A stretch of DNA of 7,666 nt from Clostridium sp. SCN 57-10 (GCA_001725215.1 MEFT01000064.1:1-7666), one strand, 5' to 3'; shown: positions 1-6,799, counted from the first letter of the stretch. A program made the numbers and translations. Notes: generated by a model from the sequence alone, not told the origin.

Positions 1-2221
1 CATTGCGGATGTTTCTGCGGTAAACGGAACGGTTACGTTTGACAATGTTCCCATCGGCAGCTACACCGTCACGGAAACCGAAGCGCCCGCCGGACACCAG
101 CTTAAACTCGGCGCGTCGATTGCCGTCGCCGTCGGCTATAACGGCGACAAAACGGGAACGGTAGTTACCTATAACGGAAGCGCGACCGGAAAGTTTGTGA
201 ATGAGCCCACCGCGGCAGACGCGACAAGAGTCTCGTTCAAAAAGACCGACCTTGCAGACGTCAGCCTTTCCGGCGGTTCGTTCCTTCTGTCCGGCACGGA
301 TCACAAGGGCAATGCCGTCAGTAAGACCGTATCTGCGGCGACTGACGGAACTGTGTCCTTTGACGGCGTTACCATCGGCACTTATACGATCCGAGAGATC
401 ACCCCTCCGGGCGGCTATCTCAGACCCGCAAGTGATACCATTCTCCGAGTGGCGGTCGCTTACAATGCACTGCATACCGGTTTGGATGTTGCCATCACGG
501 GAGATGGCGGCAACGCGGCAGCTTATGACGGCCTTGAAAAAACCTTCAAAAACGCCCCTGCCGTCACGGATGTGACCTTTAACAAGGTGCATTCCACCAG
601 GGCGGATCTCAAGATAGACGGCGGAATTTTTGAGCTGCGCGGCATGGCCGACACCGGCAAGGAGTTTGTGGTGACGGCAAAGGCACAGGACAGCAAGGTA
701 ACCTTCGAAAAGGTTCCGGTCAATGCCGATGGCCAAATGTATACGATAAAAGAGCTTTCGGCGCCCGGCGGCTATCTGACGACGAAAGAGACACTTACCA
801 TGACGGTCAGCTATACCGACGGAAGTAAGACCGCCGTAGCTGCTCCTGTTTTCTCCGGCAAAAATGGAGATACCCTTAAAAATGAACCCGCGCCGATGAT
901 CGAGGCGAAGGCCAAGATTTCCGTCCTTAAGACCGACGAAAAGGGCAACGAGCTGGCGGGCGCGGTGTTCACGGTCTCCTATCGCAACGGCACGGAAGTT
1001 CTGCAGACTGTGACCACCGGCAGCGACGGCATAGCGCTCTTTGAAGACCTCGTGCTCTTCAAAGAGTACACCGTTCGCGAATCTTCGGCACCGAAGGGCT
1101 ATAAACTGAGCGATACGGAAATCAACCTGAACCCGCAGAAGGAGAACGAGGTTTACGCCTTCACCGTGGTCAACCACAAGATTGACGAGAAGGGTAGCGT
1201 CAGCGTGCTGAAGACTGATGAGAAGGGTAACAAGCTGGCGGGCGCGACCTTCACGCTCTTCGACAAGGACGGCGCCGCCGTTGCATCCGCCGTGTCGGAC
1301 GAGGACGGCATCGCGAAGTTTGCCGACATTCCCGCGAACGCCGCTTACACCATCCGTGAAACCACTGCGCCTAAGGGATATGTGCGGAGCACGCAGGCGC
1401 TCACGTTCACGCTTGAAAAGGACGCCGCGCTTTCCTTTACGATGGTCAATCAGACGATTTACGAAAAGGGAAGCGTCAGTGTGCTCAAGACCGATGAACA
1501 GGGCAATCAGCTGGCGGGGGCGACCTTTACGCTCTACAACAAGGACGGCGCCGCTGTTGCGTCCGCCGTGTCGGATGTGGACGGCATCGCGAAGTTTGCC
1601 GACATTCCCGCAAACGCCGCTTATACGATTCGTGAAACCGCCGCGCCCAAGGGCTATGAGCGGAGTGCGCAGATACTCTCGTTTACGCTTGAGAAAGATG
1701 CCGCGCTCTCCTTCACGGTGGTTAATCGCAAGCTTAGCGAGAATGTGACCAAAACGTATGGCAGCCTGACGCTTATAAAAGTCGGTCCGGGCAATGTGCG
1801 GCTTGCGGACGCCGAGTTCACACTCTACGATGACACGGGCAAACGCATCATGTCAACCGTCACGGGTGAGGACGGCATCGCAAAGTTCACGAATCTTCCC
1901 CTTGGCAGTTATAGCGTCAGGGAGACACGAGCACCGGCTGGCTATCAGCTTTCCGACGAGGAGCTGACCATCGTGATTGCGGCGGAGCGTCTTAACAAGA
2001 AATTTACGCTGCGCAACACCAAGATTGGCGAAGAGCCTGAGGTCGCAGGCTGGGAAGAAATCATCGTAGACATTGAAGACGGCGAGTTGCCCTATACCGG
2101 CAGCACGTTCGGCGATCAGTTGTTCCTGCTTGCAGGGGTGTCTCTGCTGGCGATTGGCTTTGTCACGCTGATCCCTCGCAGAAAAGGCGGAAAGCACCTC
2201 GCGGATCCCGCAAAAGAGTAA
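1..2221 (+). CDS. Cell-wall-anchored CnaB/SpaA-domain surface protein (adhesin or pilin-like), 5' end missing
   Basis: The frame is open from base 2, so the gene enters from upstream; the first ATG/GTG-like codon near 197 is internal because conserved domain sequence precedes it. The visible 739 residues hold about seven prealbumin-like CnaB modules: a partial one (residues 1-68), then about 77-186, 190-296, 306-399, 400-491, 492-583 and 588-681. Modules carry the E-box pattern YT(I/V)RExxAPxGY. Most show a Lys in the first strand, the E-box Glu and a late Asn (for example K404/E453/N483 and K496/E545/N575), the residues that form autocatalytic Lys-Asn isopeptide bonds in this family. The C-terminus has sortase motif LPYTG (696-700), a hydrophobic segment (about 703-722) and a basic RRKGGK tail, so the product should be covalently attached to peptidoglycan. 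It probably acts in adhesion or as a pilus component; no sortase gene is visible to decide which. It converges on the hydrolase gene. Confidence 0.9.
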   Translation, partial: IADVSAVNGTVTFDNVPIGSYTVTETEAPAGHQLKLGASIAVAVGYNGDKTGTVVTYNGSATGKFVNEPTAADATRVSFKKTDLADVSLSGGSFLLSGTDHKGNAVSKTVSAATDGTVSFDGVTIGTYTIREITPPGGYLRPASDTILRVAVAYNALHTGLDVAITGDGGNAAAYDGLEKTFKNAPAVTDVTFNKVHSTRADLKIDGGIFELRGMADTGKEFVVTAKAQDSKVTFEKVPVNADGQMYTIKELSAPGGYLTTKETLTMTVSYTDGSKTAVAAPVFSGKNGDTLKNEPAPMIEAKAKISVLKTDEKGNELAGAVFTVSYRNGTEVLQTVTTGSDGIALFEDLVLFKEYTVRESSAPKGYKLSDTEINLNPQKENEVYAFTVVNHKIDEKGSVSVLKTDEKGNKLAGATFTLFDKDGAAVASAVSDEDGIAKFADIPANAAYTIRETTAPKGYVRSTQALTFTLEKDAALSFTMVNQTIYEKGSVSVLKTDEQGNQLAGATFTLYNKDGAAVASAVSDVDGIAKFADIPANAAYTIRETAAPKGYERSAQILSFTLEKDAALSFTVVNRKLSENVTKTYGSLTLIKVGPGNVRLADAEFTLYDDTGKRIMSTVTGEDGIAKFTNLPLGSYSVRETRAPAGYQLSDEELTIVIAAERLNKKFTLRNTKIGEEPEVAGWEEIIVDIEDGELPYTGSTFGDQLFLLAGVSLLAIGFVTLIPRRKGGKHLADPAKE
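1193..1744 (+). repeat. Tandem 276-bp repeat encoding two near-identical CnaB modules
   Basis: Two direct copies, 1193-1468 and 1469-1744, each encode 92 residues beginning GSVSVLKTDE. Over the first 84 residues of the module I count 73 identities, and long stretches of DNA are the same apart from synonymous changes. The modules before (about 908-1192) and after (about 1760-2030) are recognisably related but clearly diverged. This points to a fairly recent internal duplication inside the stalk of the surface protein. Confidence 0.85.
2087..2101 (+). other. LPYTG sortase sorting motif
   Basis: These codons read LPYTG. They are followed by a hydrophobic stretch (LFLLAGVSLLAIGFVTLI) and then RRKGGK, the standard three-part cell-wall sorting signal. 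Sortase would be expected to cleave between Thr and Gly. A Tyr at the variable position is unexceptional. Confidence 0.92.
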
Positions 2222-2254
2222 CGGCGCGGCAGCCGCGACGCAATAAAGCATAAA

Positions 2255-2284
2255 GAGCCGGCGCCCCGTACGGGTCGCCGGCTC
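2255..2284. terminator. Hairpin downstream of the surface-protein gene, possibly a bidirectional terminator
   Basis: A 9-bp perfect stem (GAGCCGGCG with CGCCGGCTC) continues, after one C/T mismatch, into CCC/GGG around a GTAC loop. It starts 34 bases after the TAA of the surface-protein gene. On the plus strand it is followed by GGCTTATC, a poor T-run. On the minus strand it is followed by CTTTATGCTTTATT, which is better. It therefore probably blocks transcription from both converging genes, but its efficiency as a plus-strand terminator is uncertain. Confidence 0.6.
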
Positions 2285-2295
2285 GGCTTATCAAA

Positions 2296-2341
2296 GGCAA
2301 AAGACCTGCCGCAGAGCGCACACTCTGCGACAGGCCTTGCC
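2296..2341 (-). terminator. Rho-independent terminator of the minus-strand hydrolase gene
   Basis: The core stem pairs 2305-2316 with 2323-2334 (12 bp, one mismatch) around a 6-base loop. An outer GGCAA/TTGCC pairing lies at 2296-2300 and 2337-2341. Read on the minus strand the stem is followed by TCTTTTGCCTTTG, a usable T-rich tail, and it begins about 20-25 bases beyond the stop codon. Read on the plus strand there is no T-run. Confidence 0.65.
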
Positions 2342-2359
2342 TACCAATGTAGTGACAAA

Positions 2360-4180
2360 CTAACCGTCGATCTCTATTTCATCCGTGTCGCGGAAAGGCT
2401 GCACCCAATGTTCCGCCGGCGTATGCGGAATGAGAGGGAGCAAAACATACGACGGATGATCGCGGTCGCGATAAATTTTGTAAGAGGTCGTCGTGTTCGT
2501 CGGAATGAGGTTCATATTGCCCACCTTGCCCGTCCAGCTTTCGGTATGGCTCGGGTTGGGACACTGGCTCGTGATTTCAAGCTCGAGCCAATGGCCGGCG
2601 GGGATGACCATCGACGTCGGGTTGATCTCAACCACATATTCGCGGATTTCGCCAGGTACGACGGGGATGGAAACCGTATTGTCGTGTACCGGCGCGCCGA
2701 TCGTCGAGCGCTCGGCATCGAGCGGGTGAGAGGCGCGCAGCGCGCCGAATCGGATGAGCGGCATGCGCGTGCCGTCCGGAAATACATCGCACAGCGACAC
2801 AAGGATGTTGGCATCCTCTGTGTCGATCGACAGCCACAGGTGCGCCTCGATCGGCCCCGTGATTTCACGCGGGAACGGGAAACGCGACGTTTTGTATACC
2901 AGCTTGTTGACCTCGGTTGAAATCGAAGGCGGCAGGTGCATAAATCCGTCGGGCGGCAGGTCGCCGTCTGGTTCGCTGTCCCAACGCAGGCGGCCAAACG
3001 AGCGCAGATAGAGCTTCTTCCATTCGGTGCGCGCGAGCGGCCACTCGTTTTCATAGCGCACGCCGCTGCCCAGCACGGTGAACTTATAGGGCGGTTCGTC
3101 CATGATGCCGGTGTCAACGCCTTTGAGCCAGTGGTCATACCAACGCAGGCACTCTTCGTTGAGCGCGCGGTAGGGCAGCTCGAGTCCGTCATATCCCTCC
3201 AAAACGCCGAGACGCTTGGGGCAGGAGAGGCGGTCGTCGTTCATCGCGGAGAAGATGGGCGCGCTCCAGCGCCCGAGGGGCGACCACGCGCAATGCAGAT
3301 AAATGGGCACTTTCACCTTATCGTACATGCGGTTGGCGCTTCGCTGCCACCAATATTCGTCATCAAGCGGGTGGAGCAGATAGTCGAGGAAGAATGTGTG
3401 GTAATAGGGCGGCCACGTCGTCAAAATCTTTGTGAAGTAGCTGTTGACCGCGATGTCCGGGTCTTTAAGGCGCTCTGCCATCATCTGCTTCATCTTTTCC
3501 TCGCCGTACATGAGCAGCGACCAGGGCACCGGTTTGTTTGACGGGCACAGTTCCCAATAGATGCTCATGTAGGTAGACGGCACGCCGCCATAGTAGCCGT
3601 GCTGATAATAATCGTCGACAAACGAGCACGGCATGATGCACTTGAGGTGGGGCGGCTGCTCGGCCGCCGCGAGAATTTGGCAGATGCCGAAGTAGGAATA
3701 GCCGACCATGCCGACGCTGCCGCTGCACCAAGACTCGGCGGCGGCCCACTCGATCACGTCGTAAATATCGCGGCGTTCAATCGGGTTGTAAACGCCGTAA
3801 AACTCACCCTCGCTCTTGCCGATGCCGCGCGGATCGGGAATGATATAGGCATAGCCGCGCCTGACGAAATAATCGATGTCGCCCGCCTCGAGGCTGTGGT
3901 CAAAGAGCAGCGATTCGGGCGGAATTGCGCCGCGCTTTATGTTCTGCATCTCCTTGCTGTACGCCGACCAGCTGACGAGCGCAGGCACGGCATCCGCGCC
4001 CTTCGGCAGATAGACGTCTACGCAGAGGCGCACGCCGTCGCGCAGCGTCATCCATACGTCTTCAAGGCGTTCGACTTCATAGAGAGGGCGCGAGAGCTTG
4101 TCAAGGTTTTTGACGTAGCGTTTGTCCCAGTAGTTGGGCAGCGTATCGATGCCCAGCACATCGGTAATTCTTTTCTTCAA
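2360..4180 (-). CDS. CocE/NonD family alpha/beta hydrolase (S15-like), 606 aa
   Basis: This is a member of the family that includes cocaine esterase, alpha-amino-acid ester hydrolases, glutaryl-7-ACA acylase and X-Pro dipeptidyl-peptidase. Visible family marks are LRDGVRLCVDVYLP (46-59), PDPRGIGKSEGEF (115-127), the nucleophile elbow GYSYFG with Ser162, a helical cap region (about 195-285), the family tail RWYDHWLKG (346-354), and a PepX_C-type beta domain from about 385 containing DVFPDGTR (465-472). No signal peptide or membrane segment is seen, so it should be cytoplasmic. The start chosen is TTG at 4180, 6 bases after a perfect AGGAGGT (4193-4187); its N-terminus then matches the paralogue at 6978. 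An in-frame ATG at 4333 overlaps the permease stop, but the added 51 codons would run through a terminator hairpin. The usual catalytic Asp and His appear to be replaced (see findings). Substrate unknown. Confidence 0.88.
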   Translation of the reverse strand: MKKRITDVLGIDTLPNYWDKRYVKNLDKLSRPLYEVERLEDVWMTLRDGVRLCVDVYLPKGADAVPALVSWSAYSKEMQNIKRGAIPPESLLFDHSLEAGDIDYFVRRGYAYIIPDPRGIGKSEGEFYGVYNPIERRDIYDVIEWAAAESWCSGSVGMVGYSYFGICQILAAAEQPPHLKCIMPCSFVDDYYQHGYYGGVPSTYMSIYWELCPSNKPVPWSLLMYGEEKMKQMMAERLKDPDIAVNSYFTKILTTWPPYYHTFFLDYLLHPLDDEYWWQRSANRMYDKVKVPIYLHCAWSPLGRWSAPIFSAMNDDRLSCPKRLGVLEGYDGLELPYRALNEECLRWYDHWLKGVDTGIMDEPPYKFTVLGSGVRYENEWPLARTEWKKLYLRSFGRLRWDSEPDGDLPPDGFMHLPPSISTEVNKLVYKTSRFPFPREITGPIEAHLWLSIDTEDANILVSLCDVFPDGTRMPLIRFGALRASHPLDAERSTIGAPVHDNTVSIPVVPGEIREYVVEINPTSMVIPAGHWLELEITSQCPNPSHTESWTGKVGNMNLIPTNTTTSYKIYRDRDHPSYVLLPLIPHTPAEHWVQPFRDTDEIEIDG

Positions 4181-4186
4181 GACGAT

Positions 4187-4193
4187 ACCTCCT
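4187..4193 (-). promoter_or_regulatory. Strong Shine-Dalgarno that fixes the TTG start of the hydrolase
   Basis: The minus strand reads AGGAGGT, then a 6-base spacer, then TTG AAG AAA. This is the best ribosome binding site near the 5' end of the gene. It favours the TTG at 4180 over the upstream in-frame ATG at 4333, which has no comparable site. Confidence 0.8.
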
Positions 4194-4285
4194 GTCACCT
4201 TTTGGCTTATTACATGGTAGCACGTCGGTTCTTCTTGCGCTGTCATCTGAGAAGACACAAGCAAAATTTTTGCCTGCGCCGTATG

Positions 4286-4316
4286 AAAAACCGCGGAGTC
4301 CCTGCAGACTCCGCGG
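4286..4316 (-). terminator. Strong rho-independent terminator after the permease gene
   Basis: A perfect 10-bp stem (CCGCGGAGTC at 4291-4300 with GACTCCGCGG at 4307-4316) surrounds a 6-base loop. On the minus strand it is followed directly by TTTTT (4290-4286). It begins 17 bases after the permease stop. It should separate the permease transcript from the hydrolase gene downstream, so the hydrolase needs its own promoter in about 4194-4285 or depends on read-through. Confidence 0.9.
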
Positions 4317-4332
4317 CGTGGTTTGTGAGGCA

Positions 4333-5724
4333 TCAGCGAGCTTTTTCTGCAAGCGACGCCTTTGCGGCTTCTTCGCGCGCTTCCCAGGGCTGGTAGGTGG
4401 TGCGCATTTTTTCAAACAGGTTGACGCCCTCCGTTTTCTTGATGTATGAGACGCGCCAAATCGTGTAGACGACGGCGAGGGCGTAGTAGACAATCATACT
4501 GATCCAGTTTTTCGCCTCCATCTGGAACAACACATAATAGCCGAGCGAGAAGCAGACGGCCATGGCGATGACGGAGAATACGCAGTTGAGCCAGTGTGGC
4601 GTCTTAAGGAACGAGTTTTTATAGCAGTTCGGGTAGAACTTTTTGATTCGGAATACGCCGAGGAAGAGGATCGGGCTGAGCAGCAGGCCTGGGATGGTTG
4701 TGATTTTTACGACGTCGTTGAGATTAAAACCGCTCACGATAAAGAACGTCGCAACCGCGGCGATGATCCAAAGCGAAACAAAGGGCGCGTTGTATTGATT
4801 GCTCTTGCATACCTGATAGGGGAAAAGACCGTCGCGCGCGGCGGAGAAGTTGATGCGCGAAAACATGAGCATCGCCGAGTTGATACTCGTGACGACGGCG
4901 AGCAGCGCGCCGCCCGCGATGAAGAAGACGAGCATCGCAGAACCGAGGAATTTGCCCGCTACGGTGGCAAGATTGTCAATTTCATAGAAGTTGGGCATAA
5001 CGGCGACGCATACATAGGCCATGATAGCATAAATGATCGCGGTGATGCCGGTCGAAACGGCGAACGAAATGGGGATGTTTTTACCGGGGTCTTCAATGTC
5101 TTCCGCGGCGTAGATGAGCACATTTGCGCCGATCAGGCTGCCGTGCATGATACCCATCGCTGCCCACAGCGAGCTAAGCTGCACGGTGGTGCTGATGACT
5201 TCCGCGAAGCTGACGGTGGCAGCGCCGATGCCGCCGAAAATAAAGGCGGCGAGCGCAATAAGCAGCACAACGACCGCAATGTTCTGCACCGAAGACGAGG
5301 CGCGTACGCCGTAGGTCGAGATAATGGTGAACAGAATGATGCAGGCAATGGCCGTCACCTGCTCGGGAATTGCGGGAATCAGCATTTTGAAGTAAACGGC
5401 GAATGTAAGCGACATGGTGGCGATTTTCATAACGCCGACCATCAGCTCGTTAAACGCGTCAAGCGCGCCGAGATACGGGTTTACAAGGCGGGTTAAGTAC
5501 ATATAGGACGCGCCGTTGGCGGGAAGGGCCGCAGACATAATAAGCTCGGGCAGGGTGCGAAGGACGACAACGACAGCCGCAAGAATAAAGCCGAGAACGA
5601 TGCCGTTTCCTCCCACGATTTTAATCGCAATCGGGGTCGTCGCAAAGATGCTGGCGCCGATGATACTGCCTATTGCCATAAGAATGCAGGAAAACAGCCC
5701 CATTTTCTGTTTTGTATTTGTCAT
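4333..5724 (-). CDS. APC-superfamily amino acid permease, 463 aa, 12 predicted TM segments
   Basis: A secondary transporter of the amino acid-polyamine-organocation superfamily, expected to import an amino acid or related amine by ion symport or exchange. I see about 12 hydrophobic segments, near residues 10-30, 41-66, 84-115, 122-139, 147-166, 186-205, 221-243, 262-288, 315-331, 341-358, 380-400 and 406-424. Family marks are GSIIGASIF in TM1 (19-27, the unwound substrate-binding stretch), AAEDIEDPGKNIP after TM6 (206-218) and SRINFSAARDGLFP after TM8 (289-302). The C-terminal tail is charged and cytoplasmic. The start chosen is ATG at 5724, because the N-terminus then begins a few residues before TM1, as is usual; the upstream in-frame ATG at 5838 would add a charged, unconserved leader. 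The ribosome site before 5724 is weak (AAAGGCGGC). It is divergent from the Crp/Fnr gene and has its own terminator. Specificity cannot be read from sequence. Confidence 0.9.
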   Translation of the reverse strand: MTNTKQKMGLFSCILMAIGSIIGASIFATTPIAIKIVGGNGIVLGFILAAVVVVLRTLPELIMSAALPANGASYMYLTRLVNPYLGALDAFNELMVGVMKIATMSLTFAVYFKMLIPAIPEQVTAIACIILFTIISTYGVRASSSVQNIAVVVLLIALAAFIFGGIGAATVSFAEVISTTVQLSSLWAAMGIMHGSLIGANVLIYAAEDIEDPGKNIPISFAVSTGITAIIYAIMAYVCVAVMPNFYEIDNLATVAGKFLGSAMLVFFIAGGALLAVVTSINSAMLMFSRINFSAARDGLFPYQVCKSNQYNAPFVSLWIIAAVATFFIVSGFNLNDVVKITTIPGLLLSPILFLGVFRIKKFYPNCYKNSFLKTPHWLNCVFSVIAMAVCFSLGYYVLFQMEAKNWISMIVYYALAVVYTIWRVSYIKKTEGVNLFEKMRTTYQPWEAREEAAKASLAEKAR

Positions 5725-5749
5725 TCGTTTACGCCGCCTTTCTATTATG

Positions 5750-5765
5750 TTGACATGGCCATATA
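5750..5765. promoter_or_regulatory. Candidate operator, copy 1, upstream of the permease
   Basis: The sequence TTGACATGGCCATATA has the palindromic core ATGGCCAT. It matches copy 2 at 6873-6888 at 15 of 16 positions. It lies 26 bases upstream of the permease start, in the gap shared with the divergent Crp/Fnr gene, and just upstream of a CATAAT hexamer on the minus strand (5749-5744). At this distance it would more naturally block transcription than act as a class II activator site. Binding by the neighbouring Crp/Fnr protein is inference. Confidence 0.5.
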
Positions 5766-5793
5766 GCTCCCGCGTATACAGGATTGTAACTTC

Positions 5794-5802
5794 AATATAC
5801 CA
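5794..5802 (-). promoter_or_regulatory. Candidate extended -10 promoter for the permease
   Basis: The minus strand reads TGG TATATT, an extended -10 element (TG, one base, then five of six matches to TATAAT). No convincing -35 lies 16-18 bases upstream. It would give a leader of about 60 bases containing the operator copy at 5750-5765. This is a pattern match only. Confidence 0.3.
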
Positions 5803-5917
5803 TTGCGGCTGCACAACAGTGTGTCGCCTGCAAGACAAAAAGATAGAGATTAAAGCAACTTGTTTTTATGCAAAATGTATATCAAAGCCCTGGAATGAAT
5901 GTGATTTTTGTAGGTAC

Positions 5918-5945
5918 TTTGCGTTTTCGGCTTTTCATCTATAAA
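5918..5945 (+). promoter_or_regulatory. Candidate promoter for the Crp/Fnr-family regulator gene
   Basis: The -10 candidate is TATAAA (5940-5945). The only -35 at proper spacing is a weak TTTGCG (5918-5923, 16-base spacer). It lies about 80 bases before the start codon. A second weak pair, TTGCGC (5954-5959) with GATAGA (5976-5981), is an alternative. A weak -35 would suit a regulated promoter, but nothing here proves it. Confidence 0.3.
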
Positions 5946-6025
5946 ACACGGCATTGCGCTTCAGCCGGAGAATGTGATAGACTGAGCGCAGGATCAGGAA
6001 AAGCGCATGGTAGGGAGGGGCTTTT

Positions 6026-6730
6026 ATGCTCACGGACAAAACGGGCGATATCAGCGGCTTTTTAAAGACGACGCATATTTTTCAAAACGTCCCGCTTGCG
6101 GCGCTTGAGGAGGCGGCGGTACGCTGCGTCATTTCGCACCCTCGGCGCGGAGCCATTCTGTATCGCAAGGGCAATTCCGCAAAGTTTATGTATTTTCTGC
6201 GCCAGGGCTATGTTATGGAATCGGTCAACTACCGCGAAAGCGTAGACGTTATTGTCAAGGTCAAATGCCCGGGAGATTATTTTGGCGAAACGGCCATTAT
6301 GACAGACATGGAGTATCAGAACACCGCGATCGTGACGGAAGACGCAAATCTGATTTTGATGCCAAAGGAGACGTTTCTGCGGCTTGCGCAGAGCAATTAC
6401 AGTGTGTGCAGCGTCGTCATCCGCGAGCTTGTTGAGCGGCTGACGAACAGCGCGCAGAATATGGTGAATTCCATGTATCTCGACGCGCCGGGGCGGCTTG
6501 CGTTCACCATTTTGAACCTGACGGGCGTTGCGGACAAGCGGCACATACGCGAAATCCGCGTGACGCAGGGCGCGCTTGCCGCATCGTCCGGCATGGCGCG
6601 GCAGACGGCCGCGAAGGTGCTGAGCGAATGGCGGCGCGACGGATGGATCGCCACCGACCGCGGCAAGCTGTGCGTCCTCGACGTCGACCGCCTGCTGAAC
6701 ATTATTCTGAATAGTGAGCTGCGCTGCTGA
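6026..6730 (+). CDS. Crp/Fnr-family transcriptional regulator, 234 aa
   Basis: A one-component DNA-binding regulator of the usual Crp length. The N-terminal cyclic-nucleotide-binding-like beta barrel spans about 15-120 and includes CPGDYFGETAIM (81-92), equivalent to the GE-(I/L)GE stretch of Crp. The dimerisation helix spans about 121-150. The C-terminal winged helix-turn-helix spans about 155-228, with recognition helix SGMARQTAAKVLSEW (188-202). The position of the cAMP-phosphate-binding Arg-Ser pair of E. coli Crp is occupied by Asn-Thr (QNTAIV, 98-103), so cAMP is an unlikely ligand. Cysteines are scattered (34, 81, 128, 216, 234), not in the N-terminal cluster of Fnr. The start is set by GGGAGGGG (6013-6020) 5 bases before ATG. 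It sits between the divergent permease and the second hydrolase, probably their regulator. It ends at its own terminator. Confidence 0.92.
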   Translation: MLTDKTGDISGFLKTTHIFQNVPLAALEEAAVRCVISHPRRGAILYRKGNSAKFMYFLRQGYVMESVNYRESVDVIVKVKCPGDYFGETAIMTDMEYQNTAIVTEDANLILMPKETFLRLAQSNYSVCSVVIRELVERLTNSAQNMVNSMYLDAPGRLAFTILNLTGVADKRHIREIRVTQGALAASSGMARQTAAKVLSEWRRDGWIATDRGKLCVLDVDRLLNIILNSELRC

Positions 6731-6742
6731 GCGCAGTGCTCC

Positions 6743-6774
6743 CGCCGCAGGAAATGCCTGCGGCGATTTTTTTT
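6743..6774 (+). terminator. Rho-independent terminator of the Crp/Fnr-family gene
   Basis: A perfect 9-bp stem (CGCCGCAGG with CCTGCGGCG) has a 5-base loop and is followed by A and then eight T residues (6767-6774). It begins 12 bases after the TGA. The second hydrolase gene downstream should therefore have its own promoter. Confidence 0.95.
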
Positions 6775-6783
6775 GCTCCGCTG

Positions 6784-6799
6784 TGTCAGTTTTCTGACA
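6784..6799. promoter_or_regulatory. 16-bp perfect inverted repeat, possible operator
   Basis: TGTCAG, four T, CTGACA is a perfect 6-bp dyad just after the terminator. The stem is short and has no T-run, so it is a poor terminator. It could be a second operator in the regulatory gap of the downstream hydrolase, or chance. Confidence 0.3.

Noticed and set aside
197..199. GTG at 197 as the start of the surface-protein gene
   Set aside because: The same frame is open to the window edge and encodes the second half of a CnaB module with a TVTETEAPAG E-box, so the gene begins upstream.
1218..1748. 176-codon frame with internal repeats inside the surface-protein gene
   Set aside because: Its repeats merely reflect the CnaB DNA repeats read out of frame; the Arg/Ser/Pro-rich product is typical of a shifted G+C-rich frame.
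3599..4396. 265-codon plus-strand open frame, with related frames at 2408-2920 and 2936-3541
   Set aside because: These are antisense to the CocE hydrolase, which has clear family motifs; no ribosome binding sites support them.
4594..5496. 300-codon plus-strand open frame
   Set aside because: It lies antisense to the permease, is extremely rich in charged residues, resembles no fold, and is explained by the codon pattern of the real gene.
5750..5780. TTGACA (5750-5755) with TATACA (5775-5780) as a plus-strand promoter for the regulator
   Set aside because: The 19-base spacer is too long and the start would be about 240 bases before the gene; TTGACA here is better explained as part of the repeated operator motif.
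5725..5838. N-terminal extension of the permease to the ATG at 5838
   Set aside because: The leader is charged and non-membrane, overlaps the divergent promoter region and operator candidate, and APC permeases normally start shortly before TM1.
5876..5896. Fnr-type half-site (TTGAT on the minus strand near 5880-5885)
   Set aside because: The matching ATCAA half at the correct 4-base spacing is missing, and the region is A+T-rich enough to give such half-sites by chance.
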